A stretch of DNA of 64,000 bases, taken from Orbilia blumenaviensis. Lineage: Eukaryota; Ascomycota; Orbiliomycetes; Orbiliales; Orbiliaceae. The notes beneath the pieces were generated by a model. The model had not been told where the DNA came from, ran no database searches, and saw only the letters and a program-made list of their open reading frames with translations. Both the position numbers and the translations under genes were made by a program. Each line of letters starts with the position of its first letter. Position 1 is the stretch's first letter. The DNA lies in contig JAVHNS010000004.1 of the NCBI GenBank assembly GCA_036872755.1, positions 682,001 to 746,000 of the forward strand. Reading direction: 5' to 3'. This document shows, one piece after another, positions 1 to 12,921 of this stretch.

Positions 1-1576
1 ATCAAATTTTTTATAAATAAAAAAATCTTTTTATAAAATATTTAAATAATAAAAAAAAAACTTATAAAAAATTTTTTTTTAATTTTTTAATTATATTTTA
101 TAAAAACTAAAATAATAATAAAATTTTTATTTTTAAAATTTATATTAATAATATAATTTTTATAAAATTTAAAAAAAAATAAATTTAATATATAAATTAT
201 TAAAAAAAAATTTATAATTAATATAAAAGTTACAATTATATAACTCAAAATTAATTAAATTATAAATATTTAAATTATTATATTATTTTTATTATTAAAT
301 ATATTAAATATAAATATATTAAAAATTAAAAATAATTTTTTTTTAAAAAATATTAAAATATTTTTTTTTATATTAATAATAATTTTTATAAAATCAATTT
401 TATAAAAAATTAAAAAATTTATTATAAAAAAATTAAAAATGTTAATTTTTTTTTTACCTATAAATAAATTAATAAAATTAAATATATTATTTTAAAATAT
501 TAAAAAATTATTTTTAATTATTATTTATATAAAAATCAATTTTTAAATATAAAATTTTACAATCATATTTTTTATTTTTGTAATTTTTACCATAATAAAT
601 AAAATTTATATATTAAATATTTTAATTTTATTTAATTTATTTTTTATAATTTTAATATCTTTTTTAATTATAAAAAATATTTTTATTAATATTTTTTTTA
701 AATTATTATTTAATTTTTAATTTATTAAAATACTTATATTATTTAATTTAATATTAATTATAAAAAAAAAATTATAAAATATTATAAAAAAAATAAATAT
801 TATTATATAATTAGTATTAAATATATTATTAAATATAATTTAATTAAAAAAAAAAATTATTAATACCAACTTTATAAAAAATTAATTATTTATTTATTTT
901 ATAAAAAATATAATTTTTATATTAATTATATTTAAAAATATATTATTTTCACTAAAAATCTTCATATTTTAAAAATTAAACTAAATATTTAAAATATAAA
1001 ATAATAATATATATATTACCAAAATTTTATTTTTAATATTTAATTTAATTTTAAACATCATTTTTAAAAAAATTATCCTAATTACAAATAAAATAATTTT
1101 ACTTTATTTTATTATTAATTTAAAATTATTAATTTTAAATAAAATTATTTTAAATTAAAATTTAATAAATTTTTTTATATTAATAAAATTAAATTTATTA
1201 ATATTTATAAAAAAATAAATATAGAAAAAAAAAATTAAGAAAATTTTAAAATTTAATATTATTTAAAAAATTTAAGTTATATATTATTAAAAATAAATTA
1301 TTTAAATAATTTTTTTTATAATTAATTAAAAATTATTTTTTTTTATTAATTAATATTAATAAAAATTTTAATATATTTTTATTAAATTATAAAATAAAAA
1401 ATTTATTTATTTATTTTAAAATTATTAAATAATTTAAATTATTTTATATTTAGAAATTTTAAAAAATATATATTATTATTTTTAATAATAATTTTTTTAG
1501 AATAATTATTTATAAAATTATTTTTATATTTTTTATAAATAAATATTTAAAAATAATTATAATAAATATTTTAAAA
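1..1576. repeat. Extremely AT-rich block, left part
   Basis: Nearly every base is A or T, with long A and T runs and only scattered C or G. No open reading frame with coding character is visible. Such blocks in ascomycetes usually come from repeat-induced point mutation of transposons or form AT-rich centromeric DNA. Scattered CpA and TpG remain, so I cannot say from inspection which mutational process made it. Confidence 0.85.
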
Positions 1577-2143
1577 ACATCAGGAAAAACATAGAGACCT
1601 CTGGAAGCCATTATATGGAACGGTGGAAGCCAGCAGGGTTCTCAGAAGCTATTCTATGGAGTTCTGGAAGCGCGGTGCTCTGTGCTTGACGCTAGCAGGG
1701 ATTAAACGCCACTGAGTTGGTGTGGGAGTTAATAAAATTACAAAATAACCGTGCGTGTGGTGCCAAGCAGCCACAACGTTGAGCGAGTGCCCCTGAATGT
1801 CACTTCGGCAGAATTCATGCCCCTTTTCACGCAGTGAAGGAGTCTGAATTCTGATCAGAATTTCTATAACTAGTCCTACTTTTCTCTTTGCCGTTTTTTC
1901 AGTTTTGTCCACAGATTTGTAAGTTCTCTGTCTGCAAGTCTAGAAATTTGCTAACTTATAATTTTTTCATAGAAGCCACGTCGAAACAGACGTTCAGAGG
2001 CCTGTAGCAGCTGCAAAACGCGTCTATAATAGCTGCTGACCACGTCAATTTTATGTAAGTTCACTGTTATAACCACGTCGATTATATAAATATTAACGTT
2101 CTATATATCTACAGACAGAAATCTAGAGACGACTTTGATTTTC

Positions 2144-2242
2144 AAAGGGGCAGTCTAATAACAGCCGATCAGCAGTCAGGCGCCTTCAATTTTTATTGAG
2201 GGCGCTGAACTGTACTGAGGCTGTTATTAGGCTGCCCCTTTT
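2144..2242. repeat. Foldback hairpin 1 in the island
   Basis: Two arms of about 47-49 nt are inverted copies with a few mismatches and a short indel. The outer ends read AAAGGGGCAG and CTGCCCCTTT. The loop is only a few T-rich bases. The arms contain the word CTAATAACAGCC and its reverse complement. The structure is typical of a small foldback or MITE-like element. Confidence 0.7.
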
Positions 2243-2258
2243 TTGCGTTAGGTTCTAC

Positions 2259-2341
2259 TGTTGGCTTCCCAGGCTTCCAGAAGCGCTTCTAAGTCAAGAG
2301 GCTTCCGGGCTTATCGGCTTCAGAAGCCTGGGAAGCCAACA
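2259..2341. repeat. Inverted repeat with 18-19 bp perfect arms
   Basis: The arm at 2259-2277 (TGTTGGCTTCCCAGGCTTC) is matched in reverse complement at 2323-2341. The 45-nt spacer contains a short self-complementary AGAAGCGCTTCT. The right arm ends where the AT-rich sequence resumes, so this may be the terminus of the inserted island. Confidence 0.7.
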
Positions 2342-2345
2342 CTTT

Positions 2346-5300
2346 TTTTTGCTGATGAATTTTTTATAAATTAATTTTTAAATTTTCTTAATTAAAAAAA
2401 TATAATTTAAGTATTAATTAAAAAATTTAATATTTTAAATTTTTAAAATATAATTATAAAAAAATTTATTCCAAAATTTAATTAAATAATTAATTTTTAA
2501 AAAAAATTTATTATTAATTTATTTAATATATATTATAAAAAAAAGTTAATAATTGTTTTTAAAACAAATTTTATTTTATAAAATATATTTTTTTTAAAAT
2601 ATAAAAAATTAATAAAAAAAAAAAAAAAATTTTAAATTAAATTTTTAAAAATAATAAATTAATTTTTTAATTTTTAAATGAAAAAAATTTTTTATTAAAA
2701 ATTAATTAATTTATATATTATATTTTTTTAAAAAAAAAAATTTAATTAAAATTTTTATTTATATATATATATATAAAAAAAAAATTATAATTTTACATAA
2801 ATATATTAATAAAAATCTTTATAATAAATTCATATAATCTTCTAATTTATTTACAAAATACCCTATACTATTTATATTAAAATTTAATAAAAAACTATAA
2901 ATATATATTAATTATAAAAATTTAAATAATATTATAATTAAAAATATTAAATTTTTATTACTAATAAACAAATTTTTTAATTATTTAATAAAAATAAATT
3001 ATTTTATTAAATTAAATATTATTAATATTTACTATAATATTAAAATAAATTTAAAAAAAAAATAAAAAATAGTTTTTTAATATTATTATAATTTATTTAA
3101 ATATTTAATTATATTATTTAAATTAATTAATATATTAATTTTTTTTTAAACTTTTATAAATTATATATTTTGAAAATATATAAATATTATTTATATTATT
3201 TATTTAAATAATATTTTAATTTTTAATAAAACATTAAAAAAATATAAAAAAAATATTAACATAATATTAAAATTTTTTTAAAATTATAACTTACATGTAA
3301 TGTTAAATAAGTTAGAATTTGTTATTATTAAATATAAATTTTTAAAAATTATAATTATTTTAAATAAAATTAAAATAAATTTTAAAAAAATTTAAATTAT
3401 TTAAAATTAATTTTTTTTTAAAAATATTAAAAAAATATAATTATTTTTTAAATTTTATAATTATTATTAACAATTTATTTAAAAATATAATTTTATATCA
3501 ACAGTATTTTTTAAATTTATTAAAAAATAATTAAAATTTAAAATAATATTTAAAAAAATTTAAATTTTTAAAATTTTTAAAAAATTTTTTATTTTTATTT
3601 TTATTTTTAAATTTTATAATTTAAAATTATTTATTAAAATTGAAATTAACACTTTTATAATAATATTAAAAACTTATTTATTTTAATTTTATAAGGATAA
3701 ATAATAATATTTTATTATTTATATATTTTATAAATTTAATATAATATAATTATAATATATTATTTATAATAAAAAATTAATAATTATTATAAAAATTTAT
3801 TAAAAATAATATGTTTATTTTTAAAATAAAAAATTTTTTATAATTTTATTTAATTATAAAAATTTTATTTATTTTTTAATTACAAAAAAATTTAATAAAT
3901 AACAAATTTAATAATAAAAATTTTTTAATGAATATAATATAAAAATAATATATTTTAAAAAAAAAAAAAATATTTTTATAAATATAATAAATAAAAAATT
4001 AAATTTTATTAAAAATATTAAATTTAATAAAAAAATAATTTTTAAATATAATAATATTAAAGATTAGATTTTTATTAATAAATTTTTAAATTTGATAAAA
4101 TATAATATTAAAAATAATTTTTAATAAAAAATTTTTAAAATTTATAAATAAAATTTTATTATATAGTAGATTTTAAAAAAAAAAAATATATTTTTTTATT
4201 TTAAATTAATTAATAAAATTATTATATTTTAAAATTTATTTTATATTTTAATTAAGAAATTTTAAAAAAAATTTATTTTTTTATATTATAATTATTTAAT
4301 TTATAATTATTTTAAAATTAATTATATTTAAAAATTTATTATAAAAATTTATTTTTAATTTTAAATAAAAAAATAAATTAAAAAATATATTAAAATTTAT
4401 AATTTTTATTATAAAAATAAATTTAATTAATATAAATTTTATAAAATTTTTTAATTATATAATATATTAAATATATTTTTTAAAATTATTATTTATAATT
4501 TTATATAAAAAATATTTTTAGTATAAAACTTCTTTATTAATAAATTATATAACAAAATATTAATTATTATAAATAAATTAATAAAAATTGTTATTTTTAT
4601 TTTATAAAATAATTAATAAAAAATTAAAGAATTATAATAAATTTATTATAATTATATTTTTTTAAATATAAAATTTAATAAAAATATATTTTTAATCATA
4701 ATTTTTTTTTTATAAGTAAATATTAATAATTAATTATAAATTAAATTAATACTAAATTAAACATTACAACCAAAAATTATATTTAAATAAATAAAATTTT
4801 TAAAAAATTTATTTAAATTTTTAAAATTTATTTTTAAAATTTTTTTAATTATGTTTAAAATAATTAAATATTTTTTTTATTTATAATAAAATTTATTTAT
4901 AATATTTTTTAACATTTAATTATTAAGTATATCTTGTACAAAATATTAAAAAAATAAATATTTAAAATTATTCTTTCTTTTTTTATATTAAAAAAAATTA
5001 TTTTTAAAATAAAAAAATATATAAAATTAATAAAAAATATTTATAATATTTTTATAAAAAATTTTTAATTTTTATAAAAAAAAATAAATTATTATTATAA
5101 TAAATAATAGAAAAAAATTTTAAATTTTAAAAAAAAAAATAAAATATATTTATTTATATAAAATTTAAAAATTAAATAATTTAATAAAAAATTTGATTTT
5201 TAAAAATTTAACTCATACATAATTAAAAAAAAATTTGGAAAATATTATTTTAAATTTAATATACCTAAATTAATATAAATATATAAAATATTTTATATTT

Positions 5301-7640
5301 TAATTTTAAAAAAAACTTTTTTAAAATTTAAAAAAAATTTAAACAAAATTAAAATCAAATATAACAATTATATAAAATATAAAATTAAAAAAATTTTTGA
5401 TAAATTTAACAATAACAATAAATATTTTATTTATTAAATTATTTTTTATAAATTAAAAAATGATTTTTAACAACCAAAAAAAAATATTTTATTATAAATT
5501 ATATAAAATTATTTTAGGAATAAAAATTTATTTTATTAATTTAATATTTTTATATTTAAATAAAAATAAAAAAAATTTAAAAAAAATAAAAATTAATATA
5601 TTTTATAAATTTTTAATTTATAAAAATATAATTTTTTTATTTAATTAGTTTTTATATTTATAAATTTTTTTTATAAATATTTATTTTTACAAATATATAA
5701 TTTGAATAAATATTTATAATATTATTTATTTAATTATTTTTTAATTTTTTTTAAATATTTTATTTTTTTAATTAATAAAATTTTATATTCTAACAACACT
5801 AACAAACAATTATACAAAAACTATATCAATAAAACAATATCATAAATTATTAAAATCAATAATTTAATATAAATTATAATAAAATAACAAAATATAATTT
5901 AATTTAAAAATAAAAAATTATAAATATATAATAAAAAATTAATTAAATTTCAAATAATACTTTAAAAAAAATTTTCTATAAAAAATATAAAATAATTTTT
6001 ATTTTATTTAATAGAAAAATCTATTATATTTATTAAAATATTATAAAAAAAATTAAACACCTTATCAAATACTAATAAATTTTTATTAATTTTTTTTTTA
6101 ATAATCAAATTATTTTTAAATATTATATTATTTTTTATAATTTTTTATTTTTTATAAAAAAAAAATTCTTAATATTTTTATATAATTATTAAAACTTCAG
6201 TAAATTAATATTTTAATTTAATTATAATAATATTAAATTTAATTAAAAATTCTATAAATTTTATCTAATTTTTAATAATTTTTTAATATATTATTTTATA
6301 TTAAATAAAAGTTTTTTTTAATTTTTTAAATTTTTTATTTTAAATTTTTATAATATAATTTATTAAAAATTTTAAATTAAAAATATTTTATAAAATAAAA
6401 AAAAACAAAAATTATTTATAAAAAATTATATTATATTTTCCTATTTTATTTTATTTATAATAAATTTTATATTTAATATTTTTTTTTAACATAATATAAA
6501 TATAATTATTTATAATATAATATAAATATAAAATTACAATTTTTAAATCTTTTAATTTAAATTATTTAAAAAAAATAACCTTCTTTTATTTTACTTAAAT
6601 ATAATTTTTTAATTTTTTTTTAAATTTTTAAATAATATTTTATTATATAATTAAAATAAAAAATTTAATATTATTTTATATATATAAAAAAATATTTTAT
6701 AATTTAAATTTTAAAATTTAATTATAATATAAATTATAATTATTTATATTTAATTTTAATTATATAATTATATAATATAATTATAAAAAATTATATTTTT
6801 AAATATATAATTTTTTATATATAAATTTTTTTTAAATAAATTTTTTATATAATAAAATTTTATAAATAAATTTTATATAAAAATTTTTTATTAAATTTTA
6901 TTATATTTTTTTTTAACAAAAAAATTCTATATAAGAATTTTTTTTTTAAAATTTTTTTTTAAAAAAAAAGATAATATTATAATTAATTATATTAGATATA
7001 TTTTAATATATTAAATATAAACTTATTTAATTTTAAATTTAGTTTATAAATTAAATTTATAATATAAATATTTAGATTATAAATTTAAAAATAAATTAAA
7101 TTAAAATTAAATTATTTATAAATATATTATATTAATAATATATTTTTAAAATAAATTATGTAAAAAATATTATATATAATTTAATACATTATATATATAT
7201 AATATTTATTTAAATATATAATATTTAAATTTATAAACAATTCATATTTATATAAATAATATTTATATATATAAAAATTTTTGAATAATAGTAGTTTTAA
7301 GATTTTTTTTTAAATTTTATTAGTTAATTTATTAATATTTAATATATTTTGTTTATTATTTTTATTTATTGAATTTAGTATTTTTTTATTAAAAATTATA
7401 TTATTTAATATTTTTATATTTAATTTAATTTATTTTAAAAGAATAATTTAAATATTTTAAATTAAAAATATAATTAATTAAAAAATGTTAGGCTATTTTA
7501 GGAATTTCCTATTTGGGAAATACCCAGGACAGGTGTAACATAAAAATTTTATTATAAAAATTTTAAAAAAATTTTATAAATTTAATAAAACTATAAATAA
7601 TATTTCTGCAAAATAAATATAATTTAAATTAAATGCAAAG
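2346..7640. repeat. Extremely AT-rich block, right part
   Basis: This continues the same composition as the left block. Reading frames here, such as one at 5460-5648 made almost only of Ile, Lys, Asn, Phe and Tyr, are products of base composition. A short stretch with more G and C at about 7487-7540 is the only interruption; I see no gene in it. The border to ordinary sequence lies near 7620-7640. Confidence 0.85.
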
Positions 7641-9700
7641 GTTTTCTTATTACATCATTTCTGCTGTAATGTGTTGAGGTTGTTGTAAATTTGGTTTTTT
7701 GATTTTTTTGATATGTCCGCTAGGGGGTCCGAAAAAGCCGCCGTAGCAACACAAGAAAAAGTGTGGGTTATTGGGTTTCGACGAGAGTGGAGTGCTCAAG
7801 CCCACCAGATATTGGTAGATGGAAAGGTAATTGCTGGCTTTCGCTGGGGGGGACATGTCAACAAGAGACTCGCCTTTTTCAGCACATGGGCATACAGGTA
7901 CACGGCAAGTCGGAATAGTCCAGCTGACCGGGTTCATTTTCAAATCTTGAGACAGGGAACGGAGCCTCAAATTTTTGCCAAAGCTAAGTCGCATTCTGAA
8001 ACCATTAATAAGCACGGTTGCTTCGGCTTCGTGCTGCCCAAACAATTGCTAACAGTCTGCTGCGCGTGTGGCACGACGAATAGATATAGAAGAAAAATAT
8101 TTTCAGGATATTTCTTTCCGGAGATCCGCTAACCGCCTGCTTGCCATTACGTCTGTACTTGAATGCAGATATCACGGTCACATTCTGGAGACTCAGTCAA
8201 GTTAAGTGCGCGATAAATGCAAAAGTTACTCGAGGGCGCTCCGCTACAGATACGAGTCGACAACACTGAATATGCGAAGGTGTGCTATTTAATATATTCG
8301 AGAGCCAGACTGTTCCAATTCTATTAAGCCCATGTCTCGGCACGTGTATGTGCCAGGAGAAAGCTTGGAAAGCAACGGTATGAACCTTTGTTTCTTGCCT
8401 GCTAGGCTATCGATCGAACCAGTTTTACGCCAAGCGAGCCCGAGTCATGGACCAAGGTAAGCTTGACATACTCCCATGTCTTTTGCGCCTGCCTGGCGAC
8501 TCCAGAAATGAAGCTAAGGCGGAATCTATCTTGTCTACGCCGGTTAGATTATCGAAGCAAAGCTTGCTCTGTCCTCCCAAGTCATCTTGGAGCTTCCCCG
8601 TTTTAATATGTCCACGAGTTACACGAACGTAATCATTTCAGATATAAAAATAAGCCAACGAGATAGATTCCGGTTTAAAAGCTTTTTTAAATCAAGGATT
8701 CTAGGCAAGGTCATGCTCTCCTGCGTTTTGATTTTGTCGAGGGGATCGCTGCTCCCAAAGGGTTGGCATTTATACCTGCCGTCAACTTATGCCGACATAC
8801 GCAATATTCCTGGAATTGTTTCCTTGAGGTTGAAGGGTTTCTCCACCGACAGGTCCGTACCAAGACTTCCAAGATTCCGTCATACATCATGCGAAACGGT
8901 GGGGAACTCCATGGAAGCTTGAGAAAGCCTGAACCTGCAGCTCGAGTGGCGGAAGCGAACTTGTGTGCACCCGTGGGAGTCGCAAATGCGTTCGTGCTAT
9001 TGCGAAAGTATAAATTTTATATTATGCAGACAATAATGTCGACAATGAAAGGCTCCAAACGCGAGTCCCACACGAAGATTTACATATTCGCGACACAATC
9101 ATGGAAGTCGCTAAACTTTGTGAAGTTTTTTTTTCTCAAACTTATCAGTGTAGACCTTGAGTTGTGGGAACGCGGCAGTGAGAAGCGATATCACAATATT
9201 AAATTCCAGAACTAGGCTGGAAGGTTCGAGATAGTCCAGATTACCGAATGAATCCCCCCAGCTTTCATCACGAGGACCTTTGTCATACCCCCCCAAATTT
9301 CCTCGATACAAAGCCATGAAACTTTTTCTCGCCTGAGTTTCGAAAAAATCCCCGGCGAGCATATCCGATGGAAGGGCGAAGACAGGGGTATCCCTAACTG
9401 AACCAATCGTAGTGCGGAGAAACCGGCTAAGTTTTGACTTGGCTCGATCTGACCACACCAACTGGAGGTCGGAGAATGGATGTGGAGGACTTGCGCTTGG
9501 TCACGTTGGGCACCCTTATCGGCTGTAAAGCCCGCGGTCCGCAAAACCGCTGTCGGCTTAGGGTTCCGTCTCGAATATATCGATGGAATTACGTTTACAA
9601 CAAATATCTGAATTCTGAATAGCTGAATCTACTAATATCAACTAGCAGGGAAGTTGTTGATATTGCATAGCAATTATAAGCTGTTCCTTACCCGGAGCTG
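7641..9700. other. About 2 kb without a supportable gene
   Basis: Base composition is ordinary. Overlapping frames exist on both strands at 7650-8132 (plus-strand ATG at 7713, 139 codons) and on the minus strand at 9111-9544. None shows a signal peptide, domain, splice-supported extension or clear codon bias, so I do not call a gene. Confidence 0.5.
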
Positions 9701-9703
9701 GGT

Positions 9704-9710
9704 TATAAAA
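9704..9710 (+). promoter_or_regulatory. TATA box of the AA9 gene
   Basis: TATAAAA lies 181 nt upstream of the AA9 start codon. A pyrimidine-rich leader and an A-rich stretch precede the ATG, the usual layout of highly expressed fungal secreted-enzyme genes. The transcription start itself is not visible. Confidence 0.55.
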
Positions 9711-9890
9711 TGGACATCATGTCGCCCTCATCATACTTTTCTATCATCAACATCATCCTAGCGATCGGGATCATAACCAGTCGATATCTTTGGGGAACAG
9801 GTTTCCTTTGACGTCTCCTTCTCTTCACAATTTTACAACGAAAACAACAAATATCACGAATCCTCTTTTCGCAACGAAACTCTACCAATC

Positions 9891-10859
9891 ATGAAGGTCT
9901 CCGTCATTGCCGCCGCTGTAGGCCTGGCTGCCTCTGCCAATGCCCACGCTATCATGCAAAGGGTTTCCGTCAATGGAGCCGATAAGGGTCTGTTGACTGG
10001 TATCCGTGCTCCATCCAACAACAACCCCGTTGAGAACGTCAGTTCCCAAGATATCATCTGCGGTGCTAGTGGATCTACCTCCAACACTGTCCTCGATGTT
10101 GCCCCAGGCGACAAGCTCGGTTTCCAATGGCAACACGTCATTGGTGGCCCACAGGGCGCCAACGACGCTGATAACCCGATCGCTGCTTCCCACAAGGGAC
10201 CCATCCAGCTCTACCTCGCCAAGGTTGACAATGCCGCCTCTGCCTCCAAGACTGGACTGCAGTGGTTCAAGGTTGCCTCTGAAGGTCTTAACGGCGGAAA
10301 ATGGGGTGTTGATACTATGATCCAGAACGGCGGTTGGTGGTACGCCAACCTCCCAAGCTGCTTGGCTCCTGGTGACTACCTCGCCCGTGCCGAGCTCATC
10401 GCTCTCCACAGCGCCTACAGCAGCCAAGGTGTTCAATTCTACACTTCTTGCGCTCAGATCAGAGTTGGCGGCTCTGGCAGCTGGACTGGATCCGGCTTCA
10501 TCAGCCTGCCAGGCGCCTACGCCCAGAACGACCCCGGTATCCAGCTCAACATCTACGGAGCTGGTGGTGTCGCTGATAACGGTGGAAGGCCATACACTGC
10601 CCCAGGTGGTGCTGTTCAGCAGCAAAACTGCAATGGCGGCGGTGGTGGCGGTAACCCAACTACCACTGCCAGGACCACTACTCCTGCCGCTCAGACCACT
10701 CTCCGAACCACCACTACCGCTGCTAACAACGGTGGTGGCGGTGGCGGAAGCGGCGCCCCAATCTACGGACAATGCGGTGGTAACGGCTGGACAGGCCCAA
10801 CCTCCTGCGCCTCGGGAACTTGCCAGGTTCTCAACCCATACTACTCCCAGTGCTTGTAA
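9891..10859 (+). CDS. AA9 lytic polysaccharide monooxygenase with C-terminal CBM1
   Basis: This is a secreted copper enzyme that oxidatively cleaves cellulose or related beta-1,4-glucans. The 322-residue intronless frame starts at an ATG in good context (ACCAATCATGAAG). Residues 1-18 form a signal peptide, leaving His19 as the mature N-terminus, the first copper ligand. His101 in the SHKGPI segment is the second ligand of the histidine brace. His173 (ALHSA) and Gln182/Tyr184 (VQFYTSC) match the conserved second-sphere His and Gln and the axial Tyr of AA9. A Gly/Thr-rich linker spans about 248-288. A complete CBM1 follows at about 289-322 ([15 protein letters not shown] and a terminal YYSQCL). 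The domain is full length. Strong codon bias toward C-ending codons, unlike the neighbours, suggests high expression and produces a long meaningless antisense frame. Regiospecificity cannot be read from the sequence. Classification is near certain; substrate is inferred. Confidence 0.97.
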   Translation: MKVSVIAAAVGLAASANAHAIMQRVSVNGADKGLLTGIRAPSNNNPVENVSSQDIICGASGSTSNTVLDVAPGDKLGFQWQHVIGGPQGANDADNPIAASHKGPIQLYLAKVDNAASASKTGLQWFKVASEGLNGGKWGVDTMIQNGGWWYANLPSCLAPGDYLARAELIALHSAYSSQGVQFYTSCAQIRVGGSGSWTGSGFISLPGAYAQNDPGIQLNIYGAGGVADNGGRPYTAPGGAVQQQNCNGGGGGGNPTTTARTTTPAAQTTLRTTTTAANNGGGGGGSGAPIYGQCGGNGWTGPTSCASGTCQVLNPYYSQCL

Positions 10860-11952
10860 ACGCTTCTTTAGCTGGTTCTTGAGTTTTGCAGTTGGCAGGA
10901 GGAATTTGAAGGAGAGATATCCCCTTGAAGGGTGGGGACCATCCCATATGTACATATACCCATTTTTTGGTCATTCGGCGGATGCATCAGTTTTGTCTTC
11001 GGAACCTTTTTATCTTCCATGATATGTATATATTAGTCTGCACCGGGGTAACTCCTTTGATGTAGCAATCCATATTACTTTTAGGATTAACGAGATTTCT
11101 TTAAACATTAAACGTGGTTCGACGCCACATAGCCTAGGATCCTGTGACTTCAAACCCTGAGATTCGGTGACATTATCACACTGGTTTAAATTATCGTAAG
11201 CAAAGGTTATCCCCAATAGCTTGGACGAATGCATTAATTAATTAAACGCTTAAAATTTTTGAATAGAATTAAAGATAGTATTGAGATGGCGAGTTACCTA
11301 GACCCTGACTCTGTGACTTTAACTCGAACTAATCATCCAAAATTAGTGCTTTTTCAGTCAATGGGCTAAAACTGTCGTAGCTCTACCATGTTGTAAGACG
11401 AAGTGTGGTGTAATGCCCATCTAGATTCATATCCTCAAAACCAGGCTCGTGTCAACGAGACCAGCTTGTGTCGGATCTAGGTGGTGGTCTCATTGGAACT
11501 AGGGTTTGGGCTATGAAGCTTCTTGAGAGGTGTTGACTACTAGAAAGGGTAATGATGAGCAATTGTGTCCAATAAGATAATTTGCGTTGTCCAAAAACGG
11601 AAAGAGTATTGTTGTATATGGTCATGACAACGCAAACTGCTGGTTCAGTTTTGGTGAGCGCTGGTACTTTTCTCTTGCGTAAAGTTGTCTCGATATTTCA
11701 ATAAACAAGTATCTACACGTCCCGAAATCGATTGCATATAAATGCTACTGCTGGGTGTGTCTGCTGGATTGACAATGGGGGCGGGGCTTTTATAATATAC
11801 ATACATAAGTTCCTGTAGTCTGTGGTGGGGCTATTCTATGGTGTGTGTTGATTGATGCTTTTATTGATGTTAGTAAGCTTCACATCGACACGACGACCAG
11901 ACTCAATCGCATCATCAATCAACCGACGAGATCATCAAGATCAATCATCAAA
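10860..11952. other. Intergenic: AA9 3' region and promoter of the next gene
   Basis: No gene is supported here. A GC-box-like GGGGGCGGGG at about 11776-11785 sits directly before a TTTATAATA element at 11789-11797, about 155 nt upstream of the next start codon, and looks like a core promoter. The word ACGAGACCAG at 11455-11464 recurs elsewhere in the window. Confidence 0.5.
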
Positions 11953-12921
11953 ATGGATTCACACATGGACGTATCAAACTTTGCCCAACCCTCATTACCA
12001 CCTGAAAGTGCCAAGATTACGCTCACAACACCGCTTGCAGAACATTCCAGAGTTACCTCGGGACCTGCTCCTAGAACATCGGCTGAACTACACATCCCTG
12101 ATAAAACGGCCCGTCTGAGATATATTAGATCAAAGGCCGCAATCGTTCTTTCTGAAGCACTTGGAAAACCGATCGACGTGGCTAGCCTCACATTCACTGA
12201 GTACCACGACAAAGAATACCACTGGTTTCTTTCAATCACTACTGTCTTTAATCCGAAAACTGGGGCAAGTATCACAACTGAATATGAGCTACCGAGCTGG
12301 ACGACGCGACAAATGTGGCGCTGGAAGTCTCATGAGTCTCGACAGATGATTGAATGGCTTGATCATGGACTCCTCAAGGCTGAGCGAGTAGGTAGTGAAA
12401 GCAGAATTGGTAGAAAGCAACTGGAAGGCACTGTTGGATTAAAAGAGCTTGAAGAAATACAACTAGGCCCTCTTAAAGAAAAGGTCTTCCTGGAAGAGGT
12501 TAGCCCACCGTTCCCTTGACTCCGAGTTCTGTCTAACAAATAGTAAAAGGTTTGCATCACCGTTTATACCGAAAAGGAGAAACAGGAATCAAAGCGCCGA
12601 TGGACACCACCAAGCGTTACGATAAAGGGCCCCGCATCGGACTTTCTTGTTTGGATGGCCGGGTCTGCTGACCCCGACATAGGTCGAAGCATGAGACGTG
12701 AATATCTTGGTGTAGACGATGGTGAGGGATGGAATCCTGGTGGCGTCTATATATCCTATGGTGGATTTGGTGGCGATCCGATCGTCAAAGATATCCCTCC
12801 AGATAATGGAGATGGCTCTCAAAAGCTTATCGAGGACTCCTTGGTGCGCATAGCTGCAGAGGCTCTGGATATTGAGTCTATAGGTCTCGGTTCCTTGCAA
12901 CCTAATTACTTTTTAAATTAG
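11953..12921 (+). CDS. Unknown protein, two exons
   Basis: I do not recognise this 305-residue protein. Exons are 11953-12498 and 12550-12921. The 51-nt intron begins GTTAGC, contains a TCTAACA branch site and ends TAAAAG; phase 0 is kept on both sides. An in-frame TGA at 12517 would otherwise end the protein, and exon 2 reads well upstream of its own first ATG, which supports splicing. The start chosen is ATG 11953 (CAAAATGG); the frame upstream of it lacks an ATG. The N-terminal 50 residues are Pro/Ser/Thr-rich. A globular part contains several Trp residues (WFLSI, WTTRQMWRWKS). The C-terminal exon is acidic, with GGVYISYGGFGGDP. No signal peptide or membrane segment is seen, so it is probably cytosolic or nuclear. 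The non-consensus donor makes the exact junction the weakest point. Confidence 0.65.

Larger units (their letters stand above)
1577..2345. mobile_element. Normal-composition island inside the AT-rich block, possible non-autonomous element
   Basis: Composition changes abruptly to balanced base content at about 1577 and back to AT-rich at about 2345. The island contains no convincing gene. A short minus-strand reading frame at 1649-1912 has no recognisable domain. The island has repeated GGAAGCC-type words at its left and right parts and two hairpins at its right end (listed separately). Hairpins plus sharp borders suggest a transposon remnant or a later insertion that escaped the process that degraded its surroundings. 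Mobile origin is inference. Confidence 0.45.

Noticed and set aside
1649..1912. 87-codon minus-strand frame in the normal-composition island
   Set aside because: No recognisable transposase or other motif; the island is better described by its repeats.
5460..5648. 62-codon frame in the AT-rich block
   Set aside because: Composition is almost only codons made of A and T; stop-free length is not surprising and no domain is present.
1..7640. Mitochondrial DNA or plasmid origin for the AT-rich block
   Set aside because: No mitochondrial gene, tRNA or long reading frame is visible, and the block passes directly into ordinary nuclear sequence with fungal nuclear genes.
7650..8132. Overlapping frames of 131 (minus) and 139 (plus) codons
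   Set aside because: They lie on opposite strands of the same DNA, neither has a domain, signal peptide or splice-supported extension, and I cannot choose between them.
9882..10955. 357-codon minus-strand frame covering the AA9 gene
   Set aside because: It is the antisense shadow of a strongly codon-biased gene; the plus strand shows the complete AA9-CBM1 protein, and the antisense product has only Gly/Ser/Val-rich low-complexity sequence.
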